Below are positions 1-10,800 of a DNA stretch of 35,710 bases, in pieces. The DNA lies in NCBI GenBank assembly GCA_937912125.1, contig CALDOK010000241.1:1-35710 (forward strand), read 5' to 3'. A program made the position numbers and the translations under genes. The stretch comes from an uncultured Pseudomonadota bacterium. Its GTDB lineage: Bacteria > Myxococcota_A > UBA796 > JAFGLY01. Positions within the stretch are counted from its first letter, which is position 1; the number at the start of each line of letters is the position of its first letter. Under the pieces are notes generated by a model, which saw only the letters and a program-made list of their open reading frames with translations, was not told the DNA's origin and made no database searches.

Positions 1-3000
1 GCGCGGGTCTGGGCGTCCCCTCCTGCCCTGGGCGCACGGCGAGGTGGCCCAGGATGTGCTCGACGGTCTGGACGTTGTAGGCGTTGCCGATGGCGAACAG
101 CGCCTGGCGGCGGGGCACGCCGTCGATGTCGGTGTAGCCGTCGGGCAGCCCCTGCAGCCGCTCGGCGTCGATGCGCGACAGGCGCCGCACGGTGTCGCCC
201 TGCAGCACGATGTCGTACGGGGCGCCCCGCCCCATGGAGCGGGTCAGCGTCGGGCTCTTCATCTTCTTGCCCGGCGTGAAGACGTGGCCGCGCCCGCCCT
301 GCAGGCGGCTCTTCGTGTTGCCCTTGGGCGTGCCGTTCATGTAGGCCAGGGTGCGGTCGGTGACCTTGCCGACCTGGCGGGGGCCCAGCTTGCCGGCCTC
401 GTCGGCGCTCAGCATCATGTCGGCCGCTCGCAGGCCGAGGTCGCTCGGGCGGGTGACGCCTGGGATGTTCGTCCAGTAGTAGCGCTTGCGGGTCTGCCCG
501 CTGACCAGTCCGGCGTCGATCTCGATGGGCTCCACGCCCAGCTCGGCGCTGACGATGGCGGCGTCGTCGGGGTGGATCTGCGCGGTGTTCTCGAAGAGGA
601 AGTAGCGCGGGCGGGCGTCCGCCTTGAGGCGGGCGTACTCGAAGAACAGGCTGCTCTTGCTGCCCTTGAGGCCCTCGCGTCCCTTGCGCAGGTCCTGGCA
701 GGGGCTCCCGCCCACGAGCAGGTCCACCTTGCCGTCGACCTTGGCGCGCAGCGCGTCGCCCGTGAGCTGCGTCACGTCGCCGATGGGCTCGATGTCGGGG
801 TGGTTGGTCTTGGCGATCTTGGCAGCGTGCGCGTCGACCTCGGCGGACAGGTAGCGGCTCACCGGCATGCCGAGGTTCTTCATCGCCTGGCGGCCGGCGG
901 CGAGACCGTCGAACAGGCTGACCACGTTCCACCCGCCGTCCGGGCCGCTGCCGCGGGGGAAGGGCAGGTCCATGGGGGAGGTGACCCGTCCGGCCGAGTC
1001 GCGGGCCTGGGCGAGGCGTCGCGAGTACGTGACCCGGCTGTCGCCGCGGTCCCAGGTGCCCCGGTTGCCCGTCGCGCTCTTCACGGTGCCGCTGTCGAAC
1101 GCGACGATGTGATGGGTGCCAGGAGTGATGCCCTTCATCGGGGCCGCCATCGTTCCCCTGCGTCCAGAGCCGAACGTCTCGTCGGCGTCCAGCACGATGC
1201 CGTCGTAGCCCAGCGCTTCGTAGGTGTGGCGCAGGATGGCGCCCGGCGCAGCCGTGCGTCCATCGTCGTCGTACAGGTCGTGGGCCGACTCGCGGGCGAT
1301 CTTCTCCACGTCACGCGCGTTGATGCCGTCGTAGTCGGCGGCATCTTCGAGGATCAGCTTCTTGACGTAGTCGAACCATTGCTCCCCACCATCGAAGCCG
1401 AACGCCTCGATCTCCAACTGGTCGACGAGGTCCAGCACGGAGCCGTACTCGCCCGACAGCATGCCCTCGTCGTTGTACTCCCGGTGGTAGTCGAAGTGCG
1501 TAGCCTCCCCCCGGCGCAGGTCCAGCGGGTTGCGCAGGGCCACGCGCAGCGGCATCACGCTCGATGCGTCGCCGTCGAGCTCCTCCTCGGCCAGCCACTG
1601 GGCGACGTCCTCGATGTCCAGGTGCCCCTCATCGAGCGCCCGCTGAAGGCCTTGGGTGTCCAGGTCGGCGGCGGCCTGCACGGTTTCCGGGGGCAGACGG
1701 TCGGCGTGTGCCTCGACGTAGTCAGCCACCAGGTGGTCGATCTCGCTCAGGTCCGCTGAGCCGAAGTCGTCCATATTCTCGTCGAACTTGGCAGCGATCC
1801 GGTGTGAGAGGTCGGGGCCGCGCCCGGCGTAGTTGCTGCTGGCGTCCTCGGCGCTCGTCGTCAGGTAGATGCCCGGTCCGTGGTAGGCGTCGGGGTAGCC
1901 CTTGTCCGGGTCGAAGCTCTCGAAGTTGTGGGTGGTGCCGTGGTACACCCGCGGGATGTTGCCGTGCTTGTCGAGGTACTTCGCGCCCAGCGCCCAGGCG
2001 GCGAAGGCGTCGAGCGGCTCGGGGGGGTGGGCCTGGAACAGCGCCTGCTGCTCACCGCGAGCGTCCGGCGATGCCCGCCGGCTGAACGCCTCCATGCCCT
2101 CGAAGGGATCGATGACGCCCTGCAGGAACTTCATCGACTTCGGGTTGACGATCTCCATGCTCCGGTTCGCGATCTCGCTCATGTTGGCCTGGTTCCGCGC
2201 GCCCCAGTCCTCATCGGGGGCGGCATCATTCAACGCACGCCCGATCGACTCGATCATCTCGGGGTCGAGCATCACCTTGCCGCCCACGCCGCCGCGCTCC
2301 AGGAACCCGGACAGGTCGTCGGTGACGGCGCCAAAGACGAAGTCCGCCGCCACCTGACGGAACGGCGTGTCGGTGCGCGCGTAGTCCTTGCGCAGCTTCA
2401 TGTAGCCGTCGTGCTTGAGGAACAGCAGCGGGTTGCGCTTGAGCACCGGGTTGTTCTCGAGCGTGCCCTTGTTGCCAACGGACTCCATCGTCGGCACGAA
2501 CGGCGGGATGCGGCCTCGCCGGGCCATGATGTAGAAGTAGGACACCTTGAGTTGCATGTCGGGCGACAGGCTGGCCCAGTGCTGGGCGCTGACGCCGGGG
2601 GGCTTGGCCCCGCCGCCGCTCTCGAAGTCCGAATACTCGAAGGTGCGCGTGGTTTTGATGGCGTCGGCGCCGTACTTCTTGACGAGCCGCTTGATGGCTC
2701 GTGCCTTGACCTTGGCCGGCTTGGCCTCGGGATCCCGCTTCAGCACGGCGGCCTTGTACGTCTCGTAGTCCGCCTGGACGAGCGGTCCGATCTTGTGGTT
2801 GAAGTCACCCTTGACCCCGTGCTCCCGCAGGACGCCCATCATGTAGGCGATCGGCCCGTCGCCATCGACAGCGGCGCTGTGCTCCATGGCCGACGGCCAG
2901 CGCTCGTGCTGGATGCTGGAGTAGTTGGCCCACCCCCACCGCGCAAAGTCAGCGGCCATCGCGCCAGAGGCGTGAAACGGGATGATGAAGTCGATGGACG

Positions 3001-6000
3001 GGTCGTCCAGCGCGATGAGGATCGTCGCGTCCTGGCCGAGGACTGCAACGATGCCGACGTTGCCGCCGTGCCCCTCGAACTCCTTGCGGATCTCCTGCGC
3101 TTCCTTCAGCGACATGCCGCCGGTCCGGAGGTGCTCGTCGAGGAAGTGGGGCTTTCCGTTGGGCCCTGACCCCTTCTTCTTGCCGAGGGAGAACGAGACC
3201 GACATGTTGACCTTGACGCCCGTTCGCCCCAGGAACCGTGCCGCTGCGGCGATCTTCGTGTAGAGGTGGGACCGCAGGCCGATGATCGACATGTCGGTGA
3301 TCACCTGCTGCAGGTCGATGGCGTGCTCGATCTGGAAGTCGCTGTTGCTCCACATGCGGAAGCCAGCCTGCTTGTTGAGGGCGGCGACCTTGTTTGCGGA
3401 GAGCCGGTACATCTGCCCGGCGTACTCCTCGTAGGGCTCCACCCCCTTGGACTTGGCGTCGCTGAATTTCTGGTCGAGATCGGCGTACAGCTCGGACCTG
3501 GTGGTGTTGCGCTCGTGAGTCTTGAACTCAGGGAACTTCTTCGGGTGGCGCACTCGCACCCGGTGATCGGGGTCCATGAAGTAGTCGATGTCGACGTCCT
3601 TCAGCGTCATCCCCTGCTTCAGCAGCTCCCCCTGGATCATCTGCAGGGCCCGGATGCGCGGCGTGTCGACGTAGCAGTACGAGCAGGTCGCGAGCTTCCC
3701 CTCCTTCCGGAACTCGCTGCCGGCCCACGACAGGAACGCCTGCAGCTGCTTGTCGGGCAGCTTGCTCGGATCGCTCTGCTTGAGCACCTCGATCATGGAG
3801 CGGGTGAACACCTGGCGGCGGATGCAGTTGGACGAGGAGTCGAACGTGTACATGTACAGATCGTCGGTGTTCCGCATGATTCCGCCGGCCAGGAAGGCCT
3901 GCGTGGACTTGACGCCGGCGCCCTTCGGCATGAGCTCGTCGACACGCCCGAAGTCCGTCACAAGCGACACCAGCAGGTCGTCGTACTGCAGGTGCTGCTT
4001 CCACTCATCCTGCCGCTTCGCGCGGAACGCCTTGCCCTTCTTGGTCCGCATCGTCAGGCCCAGGGCCTCGGCTTCGATGCTGATCTGCTCGTTGATGAAC
4101 TTCCAGCGGCGGGTCCAGATGTAGTCCTGGGTCCGGACCGAGTGCTTCACGTCGTCGCGGGCCATCAGCAGCGACGTTGGGCCCATGACCTCGTTGTTCG
4201 GGTCGAGCATCGCGTCGGCGACTGCCCTGGGATCGGTCGCGTCCATGGACTCGATGACCAGCATGTCCGGTGTCGAGCGGGAGGCGCCGGCCTTGCCGGG
4301 ACGTCCGGCCATCTCGCCGGCCGAGATGCGGGCGAACACGTCTTCTGCGCTCAGGAAGCCGCGCCCGTGCAGGGTGTTCCACAGCGCCTCGAAGAACCGA
4401 CGGATACGCTCGAAGACCACATTGACGACTCCGTGGACCTTGAGCCGTCCGTCCTCCCAGGCGCGGTAGGCGTCAGCGATGCCCTCGTTGTCGAGGTCGT
4501 CGCCGGAGACGACCCCCTCATTGCGGCTGCGGGTGGACGTGCCACCGTCGGCGATGAGGTCGTCCCTGTCGAGCCACTTCTTGGCGTGCCTCCGCAGGAC
4601 CGCGTACTCCTTGTCCGTGATGATGCCCTGCTCCTTGAGGGCGTGCATGACCTCGTGGTTGAAGGCGCCCCAGATGGCGGCCTCGTCCTGGTCCAGCGCG
4701 ATCTCGATGATCTTGCCGGCGACGACCCTGCCGTCGGCGCTCAGTCCCTCGGGCGTCAGCACCTGCTCGAGCAGCTTGACTTCGGCCTCGCGCAGGCCCC
4801 TATTGAACGCCACCTCCACCATGTCGTCCATCAGGACTGCGCGGGCCTGGGGGCCGCCCTCGTAGGGGGTGCGCGCTGCCGGCGCGCTGCCGGCGCGCTC
4901 GGCCTGCTTCGCGACCCAGGCGTCCCTCTTCTTGATCCACTCAGGGTCCACGTCCGCCAACCCGCTGGTGCGGGGAGCGGTCGGCCCGCCGCGGGGATCC
5001 AGACGCATCTTCATCTGGGCGAAGTGGTCGGAGAGGATATCAATGTCGCCGTCGCGCAACCGTATGCGCGCGTTCACCTCGTCGAGCGCCAGGTTGAGCG
5101 CCTTCATCTCGTTGTCGATGACGCCCAGCTGGACCATCGCATCGTACGCAGCGACCCGCTCCTTGTACTCAGGGCTGTCGCGCATCTCCAGGGTGGGTGC
5201 GTCGGTCTGGTCGAGGGCCTTGCGCCAGTTGTCCATGTGCAGCGTGCCGGCCTCGTCCACCCGCTGGCTGAACTCGTCCAGCATCGCGCGGACGCCCTCG
5301 GCGTCCTGGCCCGTCACGTTGCGCAGGATGTTGGCGATGCCCTCGCGGTAGCCCTTCGGCATCGCCGACAGCGGGTTGATGCCGCGCCTGGCAGCATCAC
5401 GCACCAGCAGGTCGGTGATGTAGTTGCTCGCATCCGTCGGGTCGTGCAGGGCGATGGACTTTCGCGGCGTCCCGTCCTTCGTCAGCTTCGGCTTCGAGCC
5501 GGGCGCCCTCATCGTGCTGGTGACCCGCAGGTCGACCTTGTCCCAGTTCTCAGCCTTGCGGGCGAGCTGGATGATCTCGGGCATGGCACCAGACACGCCG
5601 GCCATGAAGGCAGACGACATGCCGAATGCGCGCACGCCGTGGGCGCCCTTGAGCCCGGCGCCTACCCGTCGCACTACATGCGACGCCCCCCCGACCACGA
5701 GGTCCTCACCGATGAAGAAAGTGTCGATGCCGGTTCCGGCCAGAGTGGCGACCTTGTACAGCCAGTGGGTGGCCGGCATGCCGGCGGCGTGTGCGACGTC
5801 CTGGTAGCCCAGCATCCACCCGGACTCGCCCTGGTCCAGGGCTGCGCGCATGCGCCCCCAGTAGTTCGTGTTCTCGAAGTCGCGCACACCGTCGTACTCG
5901 AGGACGCCGTGGTCCGCGGCGATCTGCAGCGCGAAGTCCATGCCCGCTGGGGTCGCCGGGCCCATCGGCCACTCTTCGACCGCTGCCGAGATCCCGCCCA

Positions 6001-7825
6001 GCGGGATGCGCATGAACCAGCCGAAGGTGGTCTCGCCCTTCGTGTCCATGCTCAGCGTTCCGAGCACGCCTTCGATCTTGTCGACCGCGGCGCCGCCGGT
6101 GTCGTAGTAGTCGGCCTCGGCCTGCAGGACGCCCTTCTGCAGCGACTCGACGGTGAGCACCTTGGCGAGCAGTTCGGGCGGCAGGTCGCTGGGGACCGCG
6201 TTGGACAGGAAGTGGCCCCACGCTGCGTTCAGCTGCCTCTCCAACCGCACCGCGTTGTCTGCCGGGGATGCCGCTGCCTCGGTGAGCACGTCCCCGCTGT
6301 GGATGGCCTCGGCCTTGGCCGAGTCTTCCAGGAAGCGCTTCAGTGTCGCGGACCTCGGCCCCTTCATCTCGCGGGTCGCCTTCAGGAGCTGGCGTCGGCC
6401 GAGCTTGCTGGCGAACGCAGCCGACGGGATGCTCTGCAGCGGCAGGGTGTTGAAAACCCCCTCGAGGTCCTTGGTGGTCTTGGCGGCGTCGATGAGTTGG
6501 CGCGCGGCCACCAGGTCCTCGCGCCTGGTGCCGGATTTCACCCGCCGCCGGACCTCGTCCTTGACGTCCCGGGGGATGCCGAACTCGCCCTGGTGCTCCG
6601 CGGTCGGCGTCGCCCACATCAGGAATTCGTCGATGTTCGTGCCACCCTCGAGCCACTTGATGGTGTCAGCGATGGGGCGCGACATCATGATGAGGTCGTT
6701 GTTCTCCGCGATGTCCGCCGCCGTCAGCAGCCCGCTGCCGAACAGGAGCCTCGCAGCGGGCGTCATCCAGTGCTTGATGGACCCGGCGACTCCCGGCTCT
6801 ACTGGGCGCGGCTCGCGCGGCGCGTGAGGGTTGTTGCCCTTGCGGCGGTGGACCTCGGCGGTGGCTGACGAGATGTTCGTGGTCTCGTACAGCGGCACGC
6901 CCTCGAAGATCGTCGCCATCTCGGACATGGCTTCGTCCCACCGAGGGTGATCCGTCGCGGCGACGATCGCCATGACGCTCTTCCTCGTCGGTATTGGAAA
7001 GGCAACCAGGGCGACCTCGCCCAGGGTGTCCGGGAACATCGCCTGGATGTGGTCGCGCAGGACCTCGGCGGACGCCGACCCCTCCGGGGGCTCCCAGCCC
7101 TCGGGCATCTCCATGGGATCCCAGAAGATGCCACGCGCGCTCTCCAGGCGATCGACGGTCGTCCCTTCGCGCCACGCGCGGGTGTACTCCTGCGCCCGCT
7201 TCTTGCGCTCCTCGATGCCCTGGGTCCGCGTGAAGGGCTCCCCGCCGGGGGCCTCGTAGGGGGCCTTGCCGTTGAGCGTCAGCGCGCGGATCGCCGTGTA
7301 GATGGGGTTGTCCCCGACCTTGCCGGCCAGCTTGAAGGCGTCATCGACGTACCCCGGCAAGGTGTACGTGTCGTAGTGCCGCATGTCGGCGTCCATGTCG
7401 GTCAGCACCTGCTGCCGGATGGCGGCCTCGTCCGGGTCGGACTGCGACGCCACGATGCGGTCGATCTCCAGCTGGGCCAGCTGGTGGCCCAGCAGGTTGA
7501 GCTGCAGCCCCATCTTGTAGGAGCTGGGGCTGCTGGCGGCATCCTTCACGATGCGGGCGTCCTCGTCGACCTCGACCTCCTCGTCATCGTCGTCGTCGTA
7601 GTCGTAGTCGTCGGGCTCCTGCTCGTTGCCCAGGACGCCGTCCATGACGTCCTGGGGTAGCACCGGGCTCGGCTCCGGACGGCTCGCCCGCTCGGGCCCC
7701 GCGGCCTCGAGCAGGACATCCTCGCCGCGCACAACGGGGACCGCCTGCTCAGCCTGGTCCCGGTCCATCCCGGTGGCGGCCATGAAGTCGAGGATCCTCT
7801 GTTCGCGGGGCGTGGTGGTGGGCAT
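1..7825 (-). CDS. Giant polyvalent protein: metallopeptidase + ADP-ribosyltransferase-like + C5-cytosine DNA methyltransferase (3' end beyond window)
   Basis: The frame is open from ATG 7825 (GGAG 8 nt upstream) to the left edge, at least 2,608 codons with very high GC at third positions. Seen in order: DVLLEAAG at residues 36-43; an Asp/Glu-rich stretch at about 70-90; DVLTEAAA at 512-519; HEVMH at 1057-1061 with a downstream NEGIADAY that could give the third zinc ligand; C1334 and CSYC at 1381-1384; IIPFHASG around 1618; VYHGT at 1960-1964 followed by GIYLTT and a later KSATGN near 2250, typical of ADP-ribosyltransferases in phage polyvalent proteins. A methyltransferase follows: motif I FDGLAAG (about 2305), catalytic PCQ with C2376, ENT at 2412, QTRKR, RLQGLP and GNAYN at 2580. 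Known for polyvalent proteins: they are thought to be injected with phage or plasmid DNA to counter host defence. Inferred here: virion-borne, because it follows the ejection genes and carries their shared motif. Domain calls are by motif only; the 520-1000 and 1220-1700 regions are less certain. Confidence 0.88.
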   Translation of the reverse strand, partial: MPTTTPREQRILDFMAATGMDRDQAEQAVPVVRGEDVLLEAAGPERASRPEPSPVLPQDVMDGVLGNEQEPDDYDYDDDDDEEVEVDEDARIVKDAASSPSSYKMGLQLNLLGHQLAQLEIDRIVASQSDPDEAAIRQQVLTDMDADMRHYDTYTLPGYVDDAFKLAGKVGDNPIYTAIRALTLNGKAPYEAPGGEPFTRTQGIEERKKRAQEYTRAWREGTTVDRLESARGIFWDPMEMPEGWEPPEGSASAEVLRDHIQAMFPDTLGEVALVAFPIPTRKSVMAIVAATDHPRWDEAMSEMATIFEGVPLYETTNISSATAEVHRRKGNNPHAPREPRPVEPGVAGSIKHWMTPAARLLFGSGLLTAADIAENNDLIMMSRPIADTIKWLEGGTNIDEFLMWATPTAEHQGEFGIPRDVKDEVRRRVKSGTRREDLVAARQLIDAAKTTKDLEGVFNTLPLQSIPSAAFASKLGRRQLLKATREMKGPRSATLKRFLEDSAKAEAIHSGDVLTEAAASPADNAVRLERQLNAAWGHFLSNAVPSDLPPELLAKVLTVESLQKGVLQAEADYYDTGGAAVDKIEGVLGTLSMDTKGETTFGWFMRIPLGGISAAVEEWPMGPATPAGMDFALQIAADHGVLEYDGVRDFENTNYWGRMRAALDQGESGWMLGYQDVAHAAGMPATHWLYKVATLAGTGIDTFFIGEDLVVGGASHVVRRVGAGLKGAHGVRAFGMSSAFMAGVSGAMPEIIQLARKAENWDKVDLRVTSTMRAPGSKPKLTKDGTPRKSIALHDPTDASNYITDLLVRDAARRGINPLSAMPKGYREGIANILRNVTGQDAEGVRAMLDEFSQRVDEAGTLHMDNWRKALDQTDAPTLEMRDSPEYKERVAAYDAMVQLGVIDNEMKALNLALDEVNARIRLRDGDIDILSDHFAQMKMRLDPRGGPTAPRTSGLADVDPEWIKKRDAWVAKQAERAGSAPAARTPYEGGPQARAVLMDDMVEVAFNRGLREAEVKLLEQVLTPEGLSADGRVVAGKIIEIALDQDEAAIWGAFNHEVMHALKEQGIITDKEYAVLRRHAKKWLDRDDLIADGGTSTRSRNEGVVSGDDLDNEGIADAYRAWEDGRLKVHGVVNVVFERIRRFFEALWNTLHGRGFLSAEDVFARISAGEMAGRPGKAGASRSTPDMLVIESMDATDPRAVADAMLDPNNEVMGPTSLLMARDDVKHSVRTQDYIWTRRWKFINEQISIEAEALGLTMRTKKGKAFRAKRQDEWKQHLQYDDLLVSLVTDFGRVDELMPKGAGVKSTQAFLAGGIMRNTDDLYMYTFDSSSNCIRRQVFTRSMIEVLKQSDPSKLPDKQLQAFLSWAGSEFRKEGKLATCSYCYVDTPRIRALQMIQGELLKQGMTLKDVDIDYFMDPDHRVRVRHPKKFPEFKTHERNTTRSELYADLDQKFSDAKSKGVEPYEEYAGQMYRLSANKVAALNKQAGFRMWSNSDFQIEHAIDLQQVITDMSIIGLRSHLYTKIAAAARFLGRTGVKVNMSVSFSLGKKKGSGPNGKPHFLDEHLRTGGMSLKEAQEIRKEFEGHGGNVGIVAVLGQDATILIALDDPSIDFIIPFHASGAMAADFARWGWANYSSIQHERWPSAMEHSAAVDGDGPIAYMMGVLREHGVKGDFNHKIGPLVQADYETYKAAVLKRDPEAKPAKVKARAIKRLVKKYGADAIKTTRTFEYSDFESGGGAKPPGVSAQHWASLSPDMQLKVSYFYIMARRGRIPPFVPTMESVGNKGTLENNPVLKRNPLLFLKHDGYMKLRKDYARTDTPFRQVAADFVFGAVTDDLSGFLERGGVGGKVMLDPEMIESIGRALNDAAPDEDWGARNQANMSEIANRSMEIVNPKSMKFLQGVIDPFEGMEAFSRRASPDARGEQQALFQAHPPEPLDAFAAWALGAKYLDKHGNIPRVYHGTTHNFESFDPDKGYPDAYHGPGIYLTTSAEDASSNYAGRGPDLSHRIAAKFDENMDDFGSADLSEIDHLVADYVEAHADRLPPETVQAAADLDTQGLQRALDEGHLDIEDVAQWLAEEELDGDASSVMPLRVALRNPLDLRRGEATHFDYHREYNDEGMLSGEYGSVLDLVDQLEIEAFGFDGGEQWFDYVKKLILEDAADYDGINARDVEKIARESAHDLYDDDGRTAAPGAILRHTYEALGYDGIVLDADETFGSGRRGTMAAPMKGITPGTHHIVAFDSGTVKSATGNRGTWDRGDSRVTYSRRLAQARDSAGRVTSPMDLPFPRGSGPDGGWNVVSLFDGLAAGRQAMKNLGMPVSRYLSAEVDAHAAKIAKTNHPDIEPIGDVTQLTGDALRAKVDGKVDLLVGGSPCQDLRKGREGLKGSKSSLFFEYARLKADARPRYFLFENTAQIHPDDAAIVSAELGVEPIEIDAGLVSGQTRKRYYWTNIPGVTRPSDLGLRAADMMLSADEAGKLGPRQVGKVTDRTLAYMNGTPKGNTKSRLQGGRGHVFTPGKKMKSPTLTRSMGRGAPYDIVLQGDTVRRLSRIDAERLQGLPDGYTDIDGVPRRQALFAIGNAYNVQTVEHILGHLAVRPGQEGTPRPA

Positions 7826-7886
7826 CGGGGTGACTCCAGGAGCAAGGCGAGCAGGACGGGGAGAGCAGCGGGGCTATTGTACAGGG

Positions 7887-10800
7887 TCAGTCGGCAGGGG
7901 CGGCTTCGACCGGGTGGGTATTGGTATCGCTGGACGCCCTCACCCAGTTTTGGGAATTGTCACCACGCTCGATACGCTCGACGCGAGCGGCCAACTGCAG
8001 CATCTCGGCATTCGCCTTTTCGCGGGCGGCGAGGTCATCGGCAGGGATGGCCGCCCTGCGGGATGAAGCCTCACGGTATGCCGCCTGTGCGTCGCGGAGA
8101 GCCTCATCGCGTTGCCGGATAGCCTCGGCTCTGGCCTGCGCTTCATCAACCTTGATGTCCGTGAGTGACCTATTCCCGGCAGCTTCGAGCAGGGGGTCGT
8201 TGAACATCATGGTCGACTTTTCCAGGTCGGGGCGGGCCCTGCGCATGGCCCGCCGCTCTTTTGTGGTCAACGGACGCCCCGTGTCGAACATCATCATCGA
8301 CTCTTCCAGGTCGGGGCGGGCCCTGCGCATGGCCCGCCGCTCTTTTGTGGTCGGGATTGCGCGAGCTTCGGCGAGGATGCGGTCGATCTCCACCAGTTCA
8401 CCGACTTCATTGTCGGACATGCCGCCGTGCTCCCGAGCAAGGTCGCCGCTGTAGGCTCTGGTACGCACGGGGCCCGGTCGGTTGGTCCCTGCGAGGCCTG
8501 CGGTTCCATGAAGCAAAGCCTGGTGCTCAGCGGCGAGCCGCAGGATCTGCTCATTGGCGGCCTCGTTCCCATCGACATCGTCGGACGGGAGGGATCCCTT
8601 CAGGGCAACAGCGTCATGGTAGGCGGCGGCGGCGCGGTCGATGATGCCGCCGTCGCTCCCGCCGCCACGCCTCTCGGCGATGTCCTCGTTGAACTGCGCG
8701 ATCTTGTCCGCCACGACGGCTATGGCGTGATCCTTGTCGTCCCCGTCGGGCAGTTTCTCTGCCAGTTCCTGCGCTTTCGCGAGCAGGGTGGCGCGCTGCG
8801 CGTCCCGCCTGGCGTCCGCGTCGGCTTGCGCCGCGTCCACCTTCGCGTCCCGGCTCCCTCGGGAGTCGCGGACCCCTTCGCCGTTGACGCCGCCAGCCTT
8901 GGACGGCACGCCCTCGGTGGCCTTGTCGATGTCCCCATCCAGCGCCGGGCCCACGAAACTCCCCACCGCGCCGTCGAGCCGCTTCACCCGCGCCGCATCC
9001 TCCTTGTCGGCAAAGGCGTCGCGCACATCCTGGGTGACGGTCGTGCGCTCCGTGTCGGCCAGGCCGCGCCCACGTACGGCGAGGGTGTCGCCGTCCTTGC
9101 GCAGCGCATCGACGTCGTCCCCTCGCCACTTGATGGCCTCGGCCGTCGCGGTGCCGAACCCGCCGGACAGCTCCAGGGGCAGGGAGTAGGCGGCCTCGCC
9201 GATGGCGTTGTAGCGGACCAGGGCCTGCTCGGTGTCCCGGATGTCGCCGGCCGCCTCGAGCGACCCGGCGATGAGCTCGGCGGCGTAGATGTCGCCCGCC
9301 CTGGCGAGCCAGCCGACAGACCGTGCCGCCTCTCCGACGTGTTTGGCCAGGGCGCTACGGCGCTCGGCCTCGGGCAGCAGGGACGGGTGCGTCGTCATGC
9401 TCGTTTTGTTTTGGATTTTGACCACCGCGCCCCCGGTCGCACGGGTCCACTCGTTGGCCGTCGCCCGGCCATCGGCATCCAGGCCCACGAACCAGACGCT
9501 GCCGTCGGCGTCCTGCTTGTACCGGTAGTCCTTGTTGGGATCGGTGTAGATGACTGGCGCTCCCATGACCTGCTTGGCGAAGAGGTCTCCCTGCTGGAGG
9601 CTCTGCCACGCCGCCCCCAGTTGGACGCCGACGTCGGGGTCCATCCCTGCCAGCAGTTCGATGGTCTGCGCGGCGTTGTCGAGACCGAACAGCATGTCCT
9701 CCTCTTCGTCGCTGGAGGCGGCGTCGACCAGGACATCGGCCAACCAGCTGTACACGAGCCCGCCAGGCTCCTGGTCGCCGGCCTGCCGCAGGTCCTGGCC
9801 TGGGGTGGGGAGGCTCGCGGGGTAGTCCTCCTCCATGTAGTAGTCGTCGTGAGCCAGCTGCGCGGCACGCTTCACGCTTCCGCCGGCGCGGAGGTAGTCT
9901 CCGGTCTCTGCGCGGACGCGCGGGTCCATGGATGCCAGCGTGTCGACCCGCTCCTGCAGCCGGCCGAGCCGCCCGCGCGTTCCCCGTGCAGACTGCACGT
10001 TCTGCGTGTTGAGCAGGTAGTTGCCCTGGTAGCCGGCGAACGGGCCCTCCGATCCCTGCGCCCGGTTGGCGGCCATCTCCCGGCGCACACGGTCGGCGTC
10101 GAGCTGGTAGGCGGCGAGCTGCGCGTCCATCTGCTCGCGGTCGCCGTCGTAGTCCTTCATCCACTCTTCGCGGGCGATGGACATGCGCGACCGCGTCATG
10201 CCGTCCCGCTGCCCTCCTGCTTCGCCGTAGCCGCCGGACGTGCCAGAGCCCTGCTGGTAGCCGCCGGAGCCAGTGGGGCCCTGCTGGCCGCCCGCGCCGC
10301 CCGCGCCGCCCGCGCCGCCCTGCTGGTAGCCGGTGCCGGCGCCGGGCATCATGAGGTTCCACAGCGAAAGGTGAGGGCCACCCACGCCGCGGTGCGGAGG
10401 GGAGCGCCGCGCCGCTTCAGCGTCCGAGATGGGCGGGAAGCGTGCGTCCATGAACTGCTCGCTCGTCTTGCCGCCCAGGTACTCGCGCTGGTAGTTATTC
10501 AGGTCTTGGATGACGCCAGGATTCCCGTCCTTGTCATCCGCCGCCCCCTTGATGTAGTTGGCCATCATGGCGTCACGGGCGGCGTGCTCAGGGCTCCCTG
10601 GCGTGATGCCCGCCATGACCTCCTCGCGCGCTGTTTGGATGAGGCGCTCGCGGATATTCCTGTCGCTGCCGTCGGTTTCTGGTCGTACTGCCTTCAAGTC
10701 CGCTTGCAGGGCCGCCATTGTCCCTGCGGCATCTCCCGCCCCGGCGTACGCCTCGTTGAGGATCTTCTTCTCGTCTGACCGCAGTTCGATCATTGACGTT

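Noticed and set aside
3600..3700. Canonical radical-SAM cluster site in the giant protein
   Set aside because: Only CxxC (1381-1384) is present; the third Cys of CX3CX2C is missing, so the name was not applied.
3266..6868. A very long open frame on the plus strand (about 1,200 codons), with others at 44-1759, 1880-3169 and 8427-10778
   Set aside because: They lie opposite minus-strand genes with clear domains and strong third-position GC bias. Their translations are Val/Gly/Arg/His-rich without motifs; they are antisense by-products of GC-rich codon use.
7876..7881. TACAAT on the minus strand as a -10 box for the giant gene
   Set aside because: It lies in the 61-bp gap before the gene, but no -35-like hexamer is found at 16-18 bp, so a promoter is not supported.
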